Assembly (NCBI GenBank): GCA_964035545.1
Contig: OZ037768.1
Span: 21,718,819-21,782,818, forward strand
Source of the DNA: Bugula neritina
Lineage: Eukaryota; Bryozoa; Gymnolaemata; Cheilostomatida; Bugulidae
DNA: 64,000 bases
Reading direction: 5' to 3'
The translations under genes and the position numbers were made by a program. A model generated the notes under the pieces. That model searched no databases and was not told the DNA's origin. It saw only the letters and a program-made list of their open reading frames with translations. Shown here one piece after another: positions 1 through 13,600 of this stretch (the first letter of the stretch is position 1; the number at the start of each line of letters is the position of its first letter).

Positions 1-1641
1 GATTTACTTACTTTTCACAGGCAAGCTTTATTTATTTTAAATTTGATATCAGCTTCAGGCGTAAAAGATCGGCAGCTGCAACACGTGATAGAGAACTACT
101 GCACGGCGTAGAGAATATCGTGTAGGTGCATAAATCGATGGTATAGGACTGTAATCAAAATATTAAACTGTAAAAGTTGTAATTGTAGAGTTGTCTTTCT
201 CTTTCTACAACTATGGCTATGATACCAAAATGACTAGTTGTAGGTATCGTACAGGGTGATTTGTATACCTAAAGTTACATATTGTCTATTCGTCATGACA
301 TAATATAGATTATGGCAATGTACACTGAAAGCAGTCGTGTGAAATTTGTTTTAAGATTTTCAAACTAGTAATTTACAATATAGTAAAAAAGTGTATGTTA
401 CTAATACTCATTTGTAATAAACATAAGCATCATCAACTTCTTATGAGCCTATAACAATTCAGTTTTTATCAACTTGCTCTAAATAGCTGTAACATAATAG
501 GCGCAGTTTCGCAGTATTTTCTCTAAAACTATGGCAGTAGTTTTCATGTGTCTCTTGCTGTCTATAGCATTTTTGGCCTTTTATCCTAATTACAGTTGCA
601 CAGGAAAATTTGATATTGAAAATAATTGAATGAAAGCTGTAATATTTGTCGATCTTTCTATGAGAAGGATGCATTGGCAGCGTTAAATTACCCAACATAA
701 CTTTTAGTGTATTATGTATAGAGCGTATGTGTTTAATTTGCAACTTGTTTGCAGGTTTTAGTGCTGCAGCCTTGTTACTTATAAGGTGACCTGTGTATCA
801 CAGCAAGAGTATCGCCTTGTTATTAATATGCACAAGTTATGGTAGTTAGTTGAATCACAATATCTTGATATCAAATTTGTTTAGTTTGTTTTTAACCAAT
901 CGAGAATTTCATCACACTGTACGACAGTTGAAGGTCTGACCGTCTGAGAATTTAACAATTCAACGGGTTTATTAAACCAAAGGCTAGCATAAATGCAGTA
1001 AACGGAATACAGACGTGAATAACAATATAAAACCTAGTGACTCAATACCAGTTAATACTATGGTTAAAAATAACATGTCCAGCGATAATTTCTCAGTTAA
1101 AACATAAAACAAAGATGTTGTGACCACTCATTTAAAGACTAACTATTTTAGGGCTGGCCATAAGTACAAAGGGTTAGAATTTAGTCACTAGAAAGAGATT
1201 TTTTATATGTACATAAAGGTGGTGGGGCTGGTGTACTCAAATGTAAGACTGACTAACGTATAAATAAGTCTACTAGAAACATAAGTAAAAAAATTAAAGG
1301 ATTAAGCAAATTAGGATAAGCTATCTACAGGGTGTAGCCTTTAAAATACATATACTATAAAAAGTAGAGCTTGAATAGATTGTCAGAAGGAAATTGAGTG
1401 TAATTGCATCTCTTTTAATATATGTATCCCACTCAAGGATACACTTCATGAAAACTAAATAATAATGATATGAGAAAAGACTAAGATTCAACTCCACTGC
1501 CTAGATTTTTCCTATTTATTCATGTAGTCCACTCCTAAACAGTATAGTCACGAGGCACTAAACTGCTACATCATAACAGGAACTGAGATTATAACTCTCC
1601 GGATTGCGTAGTCTGTTTAGAGACTCTCTCTAAGTTCAAGG
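1..1641. other. ERG 3' UTR and downstream flank
   Basis: AT-rich sequence after the channel stop codon. No convincing coding exon was seen on either strand. Its proximal part should be the 3' UTR of the channel gene on the minus strand. Confidence 0.5.
1515..1520 (-). terminator. Candidate polyadenylation signal (AATAAA) of the ERG gene
   Basis: AATAAA on the minus strand lies about 120 nt beyond the channel stop codon. Further AATAAA strings lie near 27-36. Motif only. Confidence 0.35.
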
Positions 1642-4600
1642 TCAAGTGTTGACATCTCGTATGTCGATAGCAACGTGTGGAATATTCAGAGATGGCGGAA
1701 GGCCGCCATTCCGCTGTTGCAGAACCCTCAAAATTGCTGTAATATCTGCGGATAGCCTCTGTTCCATGCTGTTTAGCTGCCTACAAACATGTGATACACT
1801 GAGTATGCCCATTCATGTTGAACAGTAGTCTATGGAAATCATGAGCTTTTCATATAATTATTCAGTAAACCAAGTATGTTTAAAAACTCAACCAAAAGAA
1901 AACTAAAATTAGAGAAAAAGAAACATAAAGTAGTTTTAATGTTTTCCTTACATTTTTCTTTCCCCACTAAAAAAATTCAACAACCGCTGTAACAGTTTCG
2001 TAATTTTAGCATTACACCACAGCTGTTCAAACTATTTAAATGCACAGTAAAAATATATAGAAAAAGGTAAATGCTTCCACAATACAAGTTGCCAGAACTC
2101 AAGCAGTAATTCAAGTGTATAATATTTCTATATATAGAATGAGACTTACGAAGTTAAGGAATTTAATCTGTTCTCAATCTGGATAGCATTAGGTTCTGAC
2201 TTGGACTTTGTTAAGCCTGAGTTTCTATCTTCCTCCGACTGGCCAATTGAGAGCTGGGATTCATCCGTGACCATCAGGTTTGTAGATAGAGTTTGGTTGC
2301 TAGGGTCAGATTGAATGGAAGTGTGTTTCTTTGGCGTACCCAAAGATCTAGGCTAAATATACATCACTGAACATCCAAGTAACAGATTTTCCAAATTTTT
2401 TTAATTGGTTATACAACTTTTGGTTATAATTAAAATGTAATTATTTTCTCACACAAAATCTATATCTTTGAGATTGAACACTGAATTACTGAGCATTAGA
2501 TGAGTTATATGTGCATTTAGTATGAAATGAGTAATTAAAGTTACTACCAGCATAATATACAGAAAAAGATTGAGTCTTTATGACATAGGAGGAAATGTAT
2601 ACAACATATATTATAAATTGGAGTACTAATACAAATAGAAGAGCATGGAAGTTTCCAGTGTGGGAGGTTACGAATAAAGGAGAGTAGTACAACACCGTAC
2701 AGTTTAATTACAACCTACCAGACGCAAACCAACTATATGTCCAGATTTAGCCTACAAGCAGCCGTACAAAACCTCATTCGCTATGCTTGACAACATTACG
2801 TTGACACGAGCAGTCCATTTTAAAATTAAATAATATTCCAGAAATATTAGTAAGCGAGGTATTTTACATTGTATAACCCATACTTATATCAAAAAACAAA
2901 TATACTAATGTTAACTAGCTGAATGGTAGCATTACACTTAAAATTTCCAATAGCAAAATATTTATTTTAAAATGAGCATGTTTGGTTTAAAGATGCCAAT
3001 TTTAAAAATTTAATCAGTGTGTTCATATTGCTTGAGTTGTTTATACATGGTTTGCCATATATTCGAGTGAACAACCATGTTAGAGGTGCTGGCTTTTATT
3101 TCTTATAAACTGAAGCCACAACCAGCAATAGGTTGCTAGTACATTCAGAACGAAGACTTGAAATGATGAAAATTAATAAATATCATATTTGCAAGCTGCT
3201 ACAATGATTCTGCAATATATAAATTATATTCAAAAAAAGCTAGTGGAATATAATTTCTTAGTTACATAAACATAAAATAGTAATCACCAAAAGGAAAGTT
3301 TTATTATTGAAATTTAAAAGTGAATGCCTCCCCAATAAATAATTTAGGGTATAAGTTTCTACAATGCTCCACTATACTAATTAGAATTCAGATTAGATAT
3401 AGTCTAGATTAAACGTATAGATTAGATAAAGTATAAATTAGAAAGAGTGTAGATTAGATAAAGTATAGATTAGATATAGTATAGATTTCATATAGTCTAG
3501 ATTAGATATAGTATAGATTAGATATAGTTTAGATTAGAAGTATAGATTAGATATAGTATAGATTAGATAAAGTATAGATTAAATATGGTTTAGATCATAG
3601 ATAGATTAAATATAATCTAGATTATAGATAAATTAAATATAGTATAGATCACATACACTAGAAGGTGGTTCTGATATCAACCCTTGTGACTCCTCATCAT
3701 GTTTCTTCTTCTCTTTCATAGCTCTCATGCCACTCATTAGTGCTTGTCCCATTGGTCCTAGTTCTACAACATATCCCTTTATATACTCACCTAGTTTCTA
3801 ATACATCACACTAATAACATGCAATAACTTGCTGAATTCCTTCACTCCACTTAGTATAACATATTCAACAGCATATACAATATCATTACAAGCTTGAAAC
3901 AAATAACAAGAATATCTGAGACTTACTGAAAAGGATAGTTTACAAGATGTCTTAATTACTTGAAACTGTCAATTTCTATTGACCTTATAGAGTGTTGAAA
4001 TCAAATCGAATGTTGTTGGTCGTAGCTATAGTAAGCTGATAGCTCTATAACTTGCTGAGTACAACATAACAAATCTCCCACAAGTCACTATCGCTGTGAG
4101 AAAAGGCTCTATGGAAAGACTATTTTTTAATCAGGCGAAAGACTTATTTATATGTAATGCAGGAGCAATTATGACTGGATGCTCTATCTAACATCATCAA
4201 TGGCCTATACTGGGATTCGAACCTATGACTTGGTGTCTATTAAGCCAGCGCTCTAGCCCCTGCTACCTTCACTTGAGTGTGACATAAACTTCTACCAGTT
4301 AACTTACAGTAAGTAAGTTTATACCAGGAATACTTACTCAGTCTGGAAGAAGATAGTTTGGGGGATGCAGCTGGAGACTCCTTAAAGTCCAGACCCAGAG
4401 GTGTAACATCCAGGCCAGCCCGAGCCGTAGTGAGCTCTAGAATTCCGGCACCACTGCTCTTCTTGTCGTCTACTTCCGCTGCACTTCTGGCTTTAGTGAG
4501 TGGCGTGGAGGTGTTCAGTGGGTGGGTGGCGCATGTGTTGGGGTTCTTGTCACACGTACAGTTTTTCTTTCCAGCTATAGAATCCACAATGAAATATGAT

Positions 4601-7600
4601 TCACATGATGTAATAATATGATGAATAGAGTTATCCTTATTTTAGTTTTTTAGTAGCAATTCCAAAACCACCATTTTATCAGTGAATAAGCATTCATCCA
4701 GTTATAGCATATACACATGCTTAATTTTCAAAAGTTTTTTTTTTCTTTTTTTTAGTGTTTCAAATATCATATTATATTAAAAGTATAAGGTAGCCGGTTA
4801 CAAAACTGCACAATCCCATGTAAATATGATTCATCAAGATTACTTGGTTACTTCACCAATCAGAAGAAAAGCCTGGCATAGCCAGATCTACCCAGAACTT
4901 CTATGTAATAGATATTTTGTAACTTGTAACTGTTACAGTATTTAAACTAGCGAAATCTCCAAGTATATAAAGTAGCGACTAATGGGATTTAAAATGGTAG
5001 CTACAAAACAATGCTGCCTGTCTAACCTTCATATACACAACAACTTGAAATAAAAATATTTTTAAAATAGTGGACAAATAGCAAAACAAATGCTTCTAGA
5101 GATCTCCAGAAGTCCTAGAATATTGTGAAGGTCGACTTCTGGGACCATAAGAGTTTGATGATGCGTCACCATTGTTTATATGAGAAGGGAATGAAGTAGT
5201 GCAGAGGCTTTAAGGAATTAAAGAGTCCATAAATTCATCAAATTCAAAGTGATGTGAAAGATTGAACGACCAACTAGTTCTGTAATGGTCAAGAAGTGGT
5301 TGTTCAACGCTCAAAACATGGAAATCAAAACGACTTTACTGATGTACAGGATGCAGTTCTGTCTTGTATTACTAGAATGGTAAAGTGGAATGGTAAATGG
5401 AATAGCTGTAAAGCTGCTTGTAGAAGATTCAACATGTAAGAATGTGCAGAGATTTTGAGGAAGGCCAAGTGATTTAAATGGCAATATTTTGAATTGTTAG
5501 TAATTATTTAAGTCATTTAAAATGGGTTGGATATTAGTTATCAATAAACAAAACAAAACCAAATATAAACACTCTACAACAATGTAAAAATAATAATGGG
5601 AGCCATTTTGAATATGAAATAAAAATGGGACTGGTAAGGGGGATTTTAAAAGAGTGGTGAAAGAAAAAATACATATATATTTTATTCTTAAACTGATTTT
5701 TTACTAAAGTGGCATAACAACATTACATGCTAATCAAACAAATTTTACCATACAAAAAACAAATTGACATGTTTATTATACAACTAACCACTCATTTTTT
5801 TAATTGAACTAAACTTAACTATGGCAATAAGCAATAGCTGAAGATCTTAAAGGGACCACTACTATGCGAGAAGGGGTAGGAGGGACTCACCAGTGTCAAC
5901 ACAACTACATTTGTAGTTCTCAGCCTCCAATGGGTCTATAATAATATTGTAGCTTAACAAATAGCACAAACACTGCAGTTTAAATATAGTCAGCAATCTA
6001 CAAGTGTAGAGTGAACTGAAAAGGTGCATGTGTGGAGTAGTAGGTCTGTCATAAATAATAAGGGCGCAGCAAATAAAAGTATTGAATCACTTTTAACGAT
6101 ATCTTTATTTGTACAATCATGGGAGAAATCATTTAGATATTATAACATGAGAGTTTCGAAAATTAGTTTTACCTGCAATCTTCTTGAATAACATCTTCCA
6201 ACGAGCTTTACCAGAATTCCCTAACTCATCGTCTGGGTCACCGATGGTAAGCTCCTCCTACAAGGGAAACCAGACAGGTTAGAAAATACTTTCCACTCAA
6301 CAAATATAGTTTTCTTTGAACAGAAATAATGTAAATAGTGTTAGTTGTAGTTAGAAAAACTAAAATGAACGATTATGCATATTTAAAGATACCATGCAAT
6401 TATCAAGGTTATACTGTATTCCACTCTGAGCCTTCATTGAATAACAAATTAATTATGGTGATGTCTTTGTACGACAGAAAACTTCAAAAGAACTTCTTTC
6501 ACAAAATTATTAAAAATACGAAAATAACAATATGGTAATGTAGACATTTCGAAAATTATAGTGGCATGCATTGGTGACTGTCATCTAATATACGAGCACA
6601 TAATTTGTGACAAAATTACTGATAATGTGTGGGTAGGTGTGTCTTGGGCACTTATAAATAATACAAGTTATTAAAATTATAGTAAATACTATATAAAACA
6701 TGTTGTCATACTAAAATGAAGTACATGCAAAAATTATCATTGCCAGGTGTGCTCTTTAGCTATACATAATAAAGTTATGTATAATTATACCACTCAACAT
6801 TATATAATAACATATAAGCCAGGTGATTTTATTACAGTGTGCAGAAAAACGTATAAATAAAGGAGCAACATTACCAGCCACCGAGTCTGTGGAATAAAGA
6901 TGAAGATAAAGAGCGAGATGCAGAGAGATAGAGGCAGGCTAACAGATCACATGACATTGAATGCTAGCAATCACAAATAAATGTCGGAACAAAATTTCAA
7001 AAATAAAACACTAGATAACAGACGGTACATTACTTGAGAGAGAAAACTGTCAGAGTCGGTCTCGTGGGAAACCATTCTATTCTGGAAATATGATCAACTC
7101 AGCTGCAACTAGTAATACTCATGATAACTGGTTACTATAGAACCCTGCCTTATAAGGGTTCAAACCCCACAAGCTTATGCATGTAACTCCCTGTGTAGAT
7201 GTGAATTTACACCACTTACTAATCTACATTAAATTCATTCTACAACAGTTTTCCAAGTATTTAGTCAAACGCAAGCATCAGTTTTTAAAAACAGAACTTT
7301 TTGATGGAAACTTTATGATTGAACATAAATTAACTAAAATTGATTTAATAATCAATCAATATTCAATACTATATACAATTGGAGCTTGTTTAGTTTTTTA
7401 AGGTAAATTACCTGTTAGCTTTATAAAGTGGTTGGGCTCATCATAATAACAGTACACTTCAACAAGTATGCATATTGCAAGTAAGGCTGTACAACAGCCC
7501 CATTTAGTTTGCTTATATTCTTTCGACAGAAAAATTATTTGAACATTGTTTTAGTAATGCCAACTTGTGTGTTAGATCTCACACAACTCAACAACTTTTG

Positions 7601-10600
7601 AAAGTTAGTATTGGAAACATGTTGATAAGAAAAGCACCTTATTAAGTGTGCGGAATAAAGCATTGCGTCATGTGACACATGTATGATCAGCCACGACAAA
7701 ATAATGACCAATCACCTGAAAGTTGACAATTTATATACAATCAAGTATTGTGCAATAGGTAGATTGAATTTAATGAACATAAAATAGCTTAAAGAAATGA
7801 AAGAAACTTTTTCAATTTCTTAAAACAGAGAGAGTTTTGTGTTATACATATTATAGAGCAAGCAACTGTTTAATATAATCATGTTAAACACATGTGTAAA
7901 GTGACTTGAACACAGAAATAAATAAATGCAAACCTGTTATTTTCACTCGAATACAGTTCTTGCATTTATTTAAATTTCTGAATTCAAAAATGAAGTCATA
8001 TATTGCTTTGAATAAATCTGAGAACAATAATTTGTGCTTTAAAACAAATATTAAAGAGTTGAGGTGTGATAAGTAGTTGAGCATGCAGTATACTTACAGT
8101 CAGGCACTCCTAGTAAACAAGTTAGTAAGGGAAATAATTAGACTCAGTAAAATACACACAGAATGTACAGACAGGCTGGTCTACATTAAAGATATTTTCA
8201 GCTAAGATGAAATAAATTTAAATGTTATAAAAAGAAGAAGAAAGTTAGAAACACAAGCACCAAGATTATATCCACTAACATTGGTTTGACTGAACTAAAA
8301 GCTATTACGAGCCACTTACTGGTTCATATCTTTTATAAGCTCAAATAAAACTATTTGCGATAAAATTTTAACTTCTAAAATTAGTAGAGGAGCCTTAGCT
8401 TAAAATTAGAAACTACAGGCTAGGAAAAATTAGCATCTGAAACACACATCTAGTAAGTCGCAGTGCAGTTACTAGGTTCAGTGGTAGAATTTAGGTAAAC
8501 ATCAGTCAAACACCGACTTGCCACGTTTTTAGAACATAAGACGCTTTGCATAATCCCTTTACTAAAATTTCTTTAATGTACACATAATGCAGTAGGAACT
8601 AAATATATTGTGTTTATACAATTTATATGTTTGATATAAGGTGATATTACGAAATTTCTTTGCTGAAATGCTTAAAAATTGCCTAATTGGTGTTATTTAG
8701 AGATATTGTCAATAGTATTTACAAAGAATCTTCTCATTTAGTTCAACTCCCAGCATCTTCTTCCTTTATTGTAATTCTACCACTGAACTAGCACTTTGAC
8801 TGTATTTTAGAACACTTACATCGCGCAGGTTGAACGTAACTTCCAAGTTACATTCAAATGTTTCGGCAAATTCCGGATACATCTCCAGAACGTCAATGAG
8901 GTCTTCTCTCAAAATCTTGTGGAGATCACAGTAGGTGAGAGCTCGCACATTGCAGCTCGACTTTCCCACGGTTTTATACCTGCAGATGTGCTCTCCAAAT
9001 ACATCTCCTTTTCCTGTCGACAGTATAGCAGCTAATAATGTTTACTAGTAAGTGTTTTAGAGGAGACAACTCTGTATGCAGTAGAAAAAGTTGCTGCAGA
9101 CAAGTATGCTTTTTCGAGAAGATAACTCTAAAATAATCATATGTCAGATAACACTACAGTAAACAGGCTACTATAGACAAGTATCTGTTTAATAGAAGAT
9201 AACTCTATATGCAGTAAACAAGGTACTGAATACAAACATTGTTTGAGAGAAGATAACTCCATACACAGTAAACAAAGTACTAAATACAAGCAATCATTTG
9301 AGAGAAGATAACCCTATACACAGTAAATGAGTTACCAAGGATAGCCATAACCAGGTCTTCACGGAGAATTTCAATGGAGCCCCTGGAGATAAAGTAGAGA
9401 GCGTTAAGGACATCTCCTCTGTGGACCAGAGTGTCACCAGGTGGTACATGCGTGGTGTGAAACTTCATAGACAGCGCCCGAAGGCACCCTGGGCTAGCAC
9501 CTGCAAAACAACAGTTCAATGTGTATAGAGCAAAAACAGGATAACTAAATGTTATAATACTTGTAAGGTGAGAGAACAGCTTAATTATAGAGTTGTCTGT
9601 TCGATGTCAACTGTGTTGACTTCACAGATAGTGACAGCTATAGCACTTTGACACACCATTTTGTCAAAAGGTTGAGTATATTATATATATAAAAGGAACT
9701 AAAGAAAAATGGACTGGAAAACTATTACACAATTGACTGGGAAAACCATTGCAAAATTACCAAAAAAAACTTTAATAATTTGATTATAATTTTTTGCTAT
9801 AGTAACCAAAACATAGTATAAGTACACTTGAAGCGCTGCAGAAGTCATAAATATAAGCAATAAATTGACTCTTTTGAGTTTATAATGCTATTTAAACATC
9901 TACTTTTTCTATAATAAGCAGCCAGACAAACCCGGAAACATCTGATACATACCGTTGAATGCAGGAGATTCACTGACTAAATTCTTGTTTAAATGAAGAC
10001 AAATATCGGCCTGCAAGCATTCTGGAAAACCTTTCAAAACCTGCAAAATACAGTCAAAACCATATTTAAAATCCAGTGAATAATTCAGACTATGATGGTG
10101 AAGTGAATCATAAGTCATTGGCCAAAACTTATAGCTTAGCCTGTATGTTGAAATTATATTACTATATTATTTAATATTAGAGAGTCAGGTTTGTGAAAAT
10201 CATTTCAATTGCTTTATAAAAAAAACATCAGTAAACTCTGTTGAGTTGTCTTTCCTTTAACAGCAAACCTATCTGTTTAAATTATGTAATCATAATGTAA
10301 TAATTTTAGTTTGTTGTACAAAAAACAGCTTTCAACGCTTAAAAATACGTACTTGGTTTTGTATAACATATTCAATTATTGTATAATATTTTTCAAAATA
10401 ATTTTAAACACAATCAGGCCTATATAAGTTATCAGCCTCTACTTATCCCTAGTAGCTGTGACATTCGTTTTAAGGCCTACCATATTCATATCGATGCCGT
10501 TGGTGTAGGTCCATGCATGCTGAAAATATTCTTCCAAACGCTGCCGCAAAGGGTGGGGAATTTGATGAAATCTAATAAATTCTTTGATGCGTGACATTTC

Positions 10601-13600
10601 GTTGTGATAGCGTGCTGTCCCAGAGTACAGACGTTGTATGATAGCGCTGACGTTTCCAAATATGCTTGCATACATCAGGGCTAAGAATAATAAACACGCT
10701 AATAAATATATAAAAAGAATTCTAGGAAAAGTCTTATGACTATAAATATCATTTCTGCCCATTGAGTTTTTCGGTTTACAGAGTTATATGTAGTAACACA
10801 GGTATTTGTTATTACTATTATTGCCACATGTGGATATTTACCATTTTAAGTTATTTAAAGGTTGAAATATATAGTATAATTATAATTGTAAGTTGAGGCC
10901 ATTGACATGCGAAATCAACTGAATATAATGCATATTGGCAAGTTTTATGATGCAAACCCAATCACAGTGGAATATACATGATTCATCATATAGCTGTTCA
11001 TCATTACAGCCAATAAGCAACACTTACAGCCAATGAGCAATACTTACAGCCAATGAGCAATACTTACAGCCAATGAGCAATACTTACAGCCAATGAGCAA
11101 TACTTACAGCCAATGAGCAATACTTACAGCCAATGAGCAATACTTACAGCCAATGAGCAATACTTACAGCCAATGAGCATAGAGCAAATAGAGAAGATCT
11201 TCTCAGCATTGGTGTTGGGTGCGATGTTACCAAAGCCTACACTGGTCAGACTGCTAAAGGTGAAGTAGAGTGCCGTGACGTATTTGGAATTCTTATCAGG
11301 TCCACTCCATTCTCCATTCTTATCTGACTCATTGTATGGCTGTTGGATCTACAAGCAACCAACTATATTATGTTTTTACAATAACTACTATTATTATTAA
11401 CTAATTACTATTACTATATTTTCACAATAATTACTATTATTATATCACTAATTATTATTAGCCTACTATATTTTCACAACAGTTACTACTATTATTATAT
11501 TTTTTCACATTAGTTAGTATTATTATATCACTAATTATTATTAGCCTACTATATTTTCACAACAGTTACTACTATTATTATTAACTAATTACTATTACTA
11601 TATTTTCACAATAATTACTATTATTATATCACTAATTATTATTAGCCTACTATATTTTCACAACAGTTACTACTATTATTATATTTTTTCACATTAGTTA
11701 GTATTATTATATCACTAATTACTATTAGCCTACTATATTTTCACAACAGTTACTACTATTATTATTAACTAATTACTATTACTATATTTTTTCACATTAG
11801 TTAGTATTATTATATCACTAATTACTATCACTCTATTTTCACCTTAATTAATATTAGAACGGAGAAAAAAGCAGTTACTGGGTTCGAGAAAGAAATCTTT
11901 AAAAATGGAGGTATATGGCATTTAATCACTCAAAATAATGATAGTATTACTAATATTTATCATAATATTCATTACGTATATTAGCAGTTTTTAGCAATCA
12001 TTTTCTAAAATTAAATTCTTATTTTCATATTTTCCTACCTGCTCACTCAGCATATCCAGCCAGCCGATTTTAGGCCCAGAACCTCTCTCCCCATTTCCAA
12101 TGGCGTACCAGACACACGCTAGCCAATGAGCAATCAGCGCAAATATGGCCATCATTAGAATGAGTACGGCACCTCCATATTCACTGTAACGATCCAACTT
12201 GCGTACAACACGAACCAATCGCAGTAGCCGTGCAGTTTTTAATAAACCTATTAGGGTGGTGGTCTACAACAGAGAGAAGTGATTTTATAGTACACTTGAG
12301 AAAGAATGTAATGTATTTAACTCTGTAAACCTCAATGATTGAACAGAAATATAAATAGTTACAGAGAAGTTAGGCTTGAATTCAAATGTCACACAAATAG
12401 TTTTTGCTTCTCAAAAATTTGAAGATTATATTACTCTACTTCAAATCGAAATGAGCAGTAATATCTGTATGAGTATATCACATAGACTTCAACTATGCTG
12501 AAAGATGCTATTTTCAGTTATATCATTGTGATTAAAGTTAAATTTTGAGATGCATAACTTCTATTATTACAATTTTCCTCTAAAATCTAGGTTTAGTAAA
12601 AACCCAGCTTGTATACTTCACCTCACGTTATGCTTTACTAACCTCATCTGACTCAAAGTTGAAGAGAAGTAAATCAAATGGAATAGCTGCCACCATGTCA
12701 ATTAGGAACCACCCCTTGAAGTAGTGTATAGCTATTTTTCCGTGGTGACTCACCACCTCATCATGTTTATTCACGTAAGTAGTTCTAAAGTTAATGATTA
12801 TGTCTAGTATAAAAAGAACATCTACTATTAAATCTGTTATAGTGAGGGGGTCATCGGTAAACTTGGACTTTCGGGCTTGATGGTCCTTACTAAGGAGGAA
12901 AGCTGCGACGTAAGGAGTTACTATTGCTGTGTATAATACAAGAAGTAGAATGAGCCAATCCCAAATGGCCTTGAAGGGAGAGTAGTGTAGGATGGTACAT
13001 TTGTGCATATGTGGTGATTGAAGCTTGTACTCAGGGATTGCATCAGTTCCCAGGGATAGGACCTGCAAAATTTTAGTAAATTATTAAAGACATTTTACGT
13101 AAAAAATTAATTGATACCAAGTATACATACTTATATTAATATTACAAGCCATACTATATCACAAAAAGAATTAGGAAAGTTTTTACATGAAAAAACAGCT
13201 TAAGCCAAAAATGTTTAAATTTTACATAAGAATTTACATGAAATACTATATGGAATGAAATAAAAAGTAGATCGTTTCAATTTAATAAAATTGTCTTGTT
13301 TTAAAGTTTAGTATGTTATCTACTTTCTGCATACAACCTTAAGTAACCTGTTTTACAAATGAAATAAATACCACCAGTTAAATGTTTTTATTTAACAAAG
13401 GTCAACACTAGCAGAATTACACTGCAATGCATTTTATTTGAATTTAGGTTCACCTTAAAAATAACCTAAAAAGTCAGTATTTTAAATTCATTCTTTCAAC
13501 ACATGAATTGACATGCTGAGTAATTCAGTAGAGCAGAAAATTCAGAAAAATAGCAGCAAAAATCAACACATAGCCAAAAGGGCACTTCTAACACTGCATT

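Noticed and set aside
4358-4621. 87-codon plus-strand open frame
   Set aside because: It is the antisense shadow of ERG coding exon 4574-4338.
5090-5470. Possible degraded transposase relic (frame reading [20 protein letters not shown])
   Set aside because: The frame is short, broken by several stops, and I could not tie it to a transposase family. It needs a translated search; support is too weak to annotate.
7140-7175. B-box-like GGGTTCAAACCCCA near 7160
   Set aside because: No A box lies at the right distance upstream, and the string is a short palindrome-like sequence that can arise by chance.
11001-11180. Regularly spaced identical repeats resembling a CRISPR array
   Set aside because: The units are contiguous with no spacers, the DNA is animal nuclear, and the unit matches the adjacent exon-donor sequence. 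It is a minisatellite.
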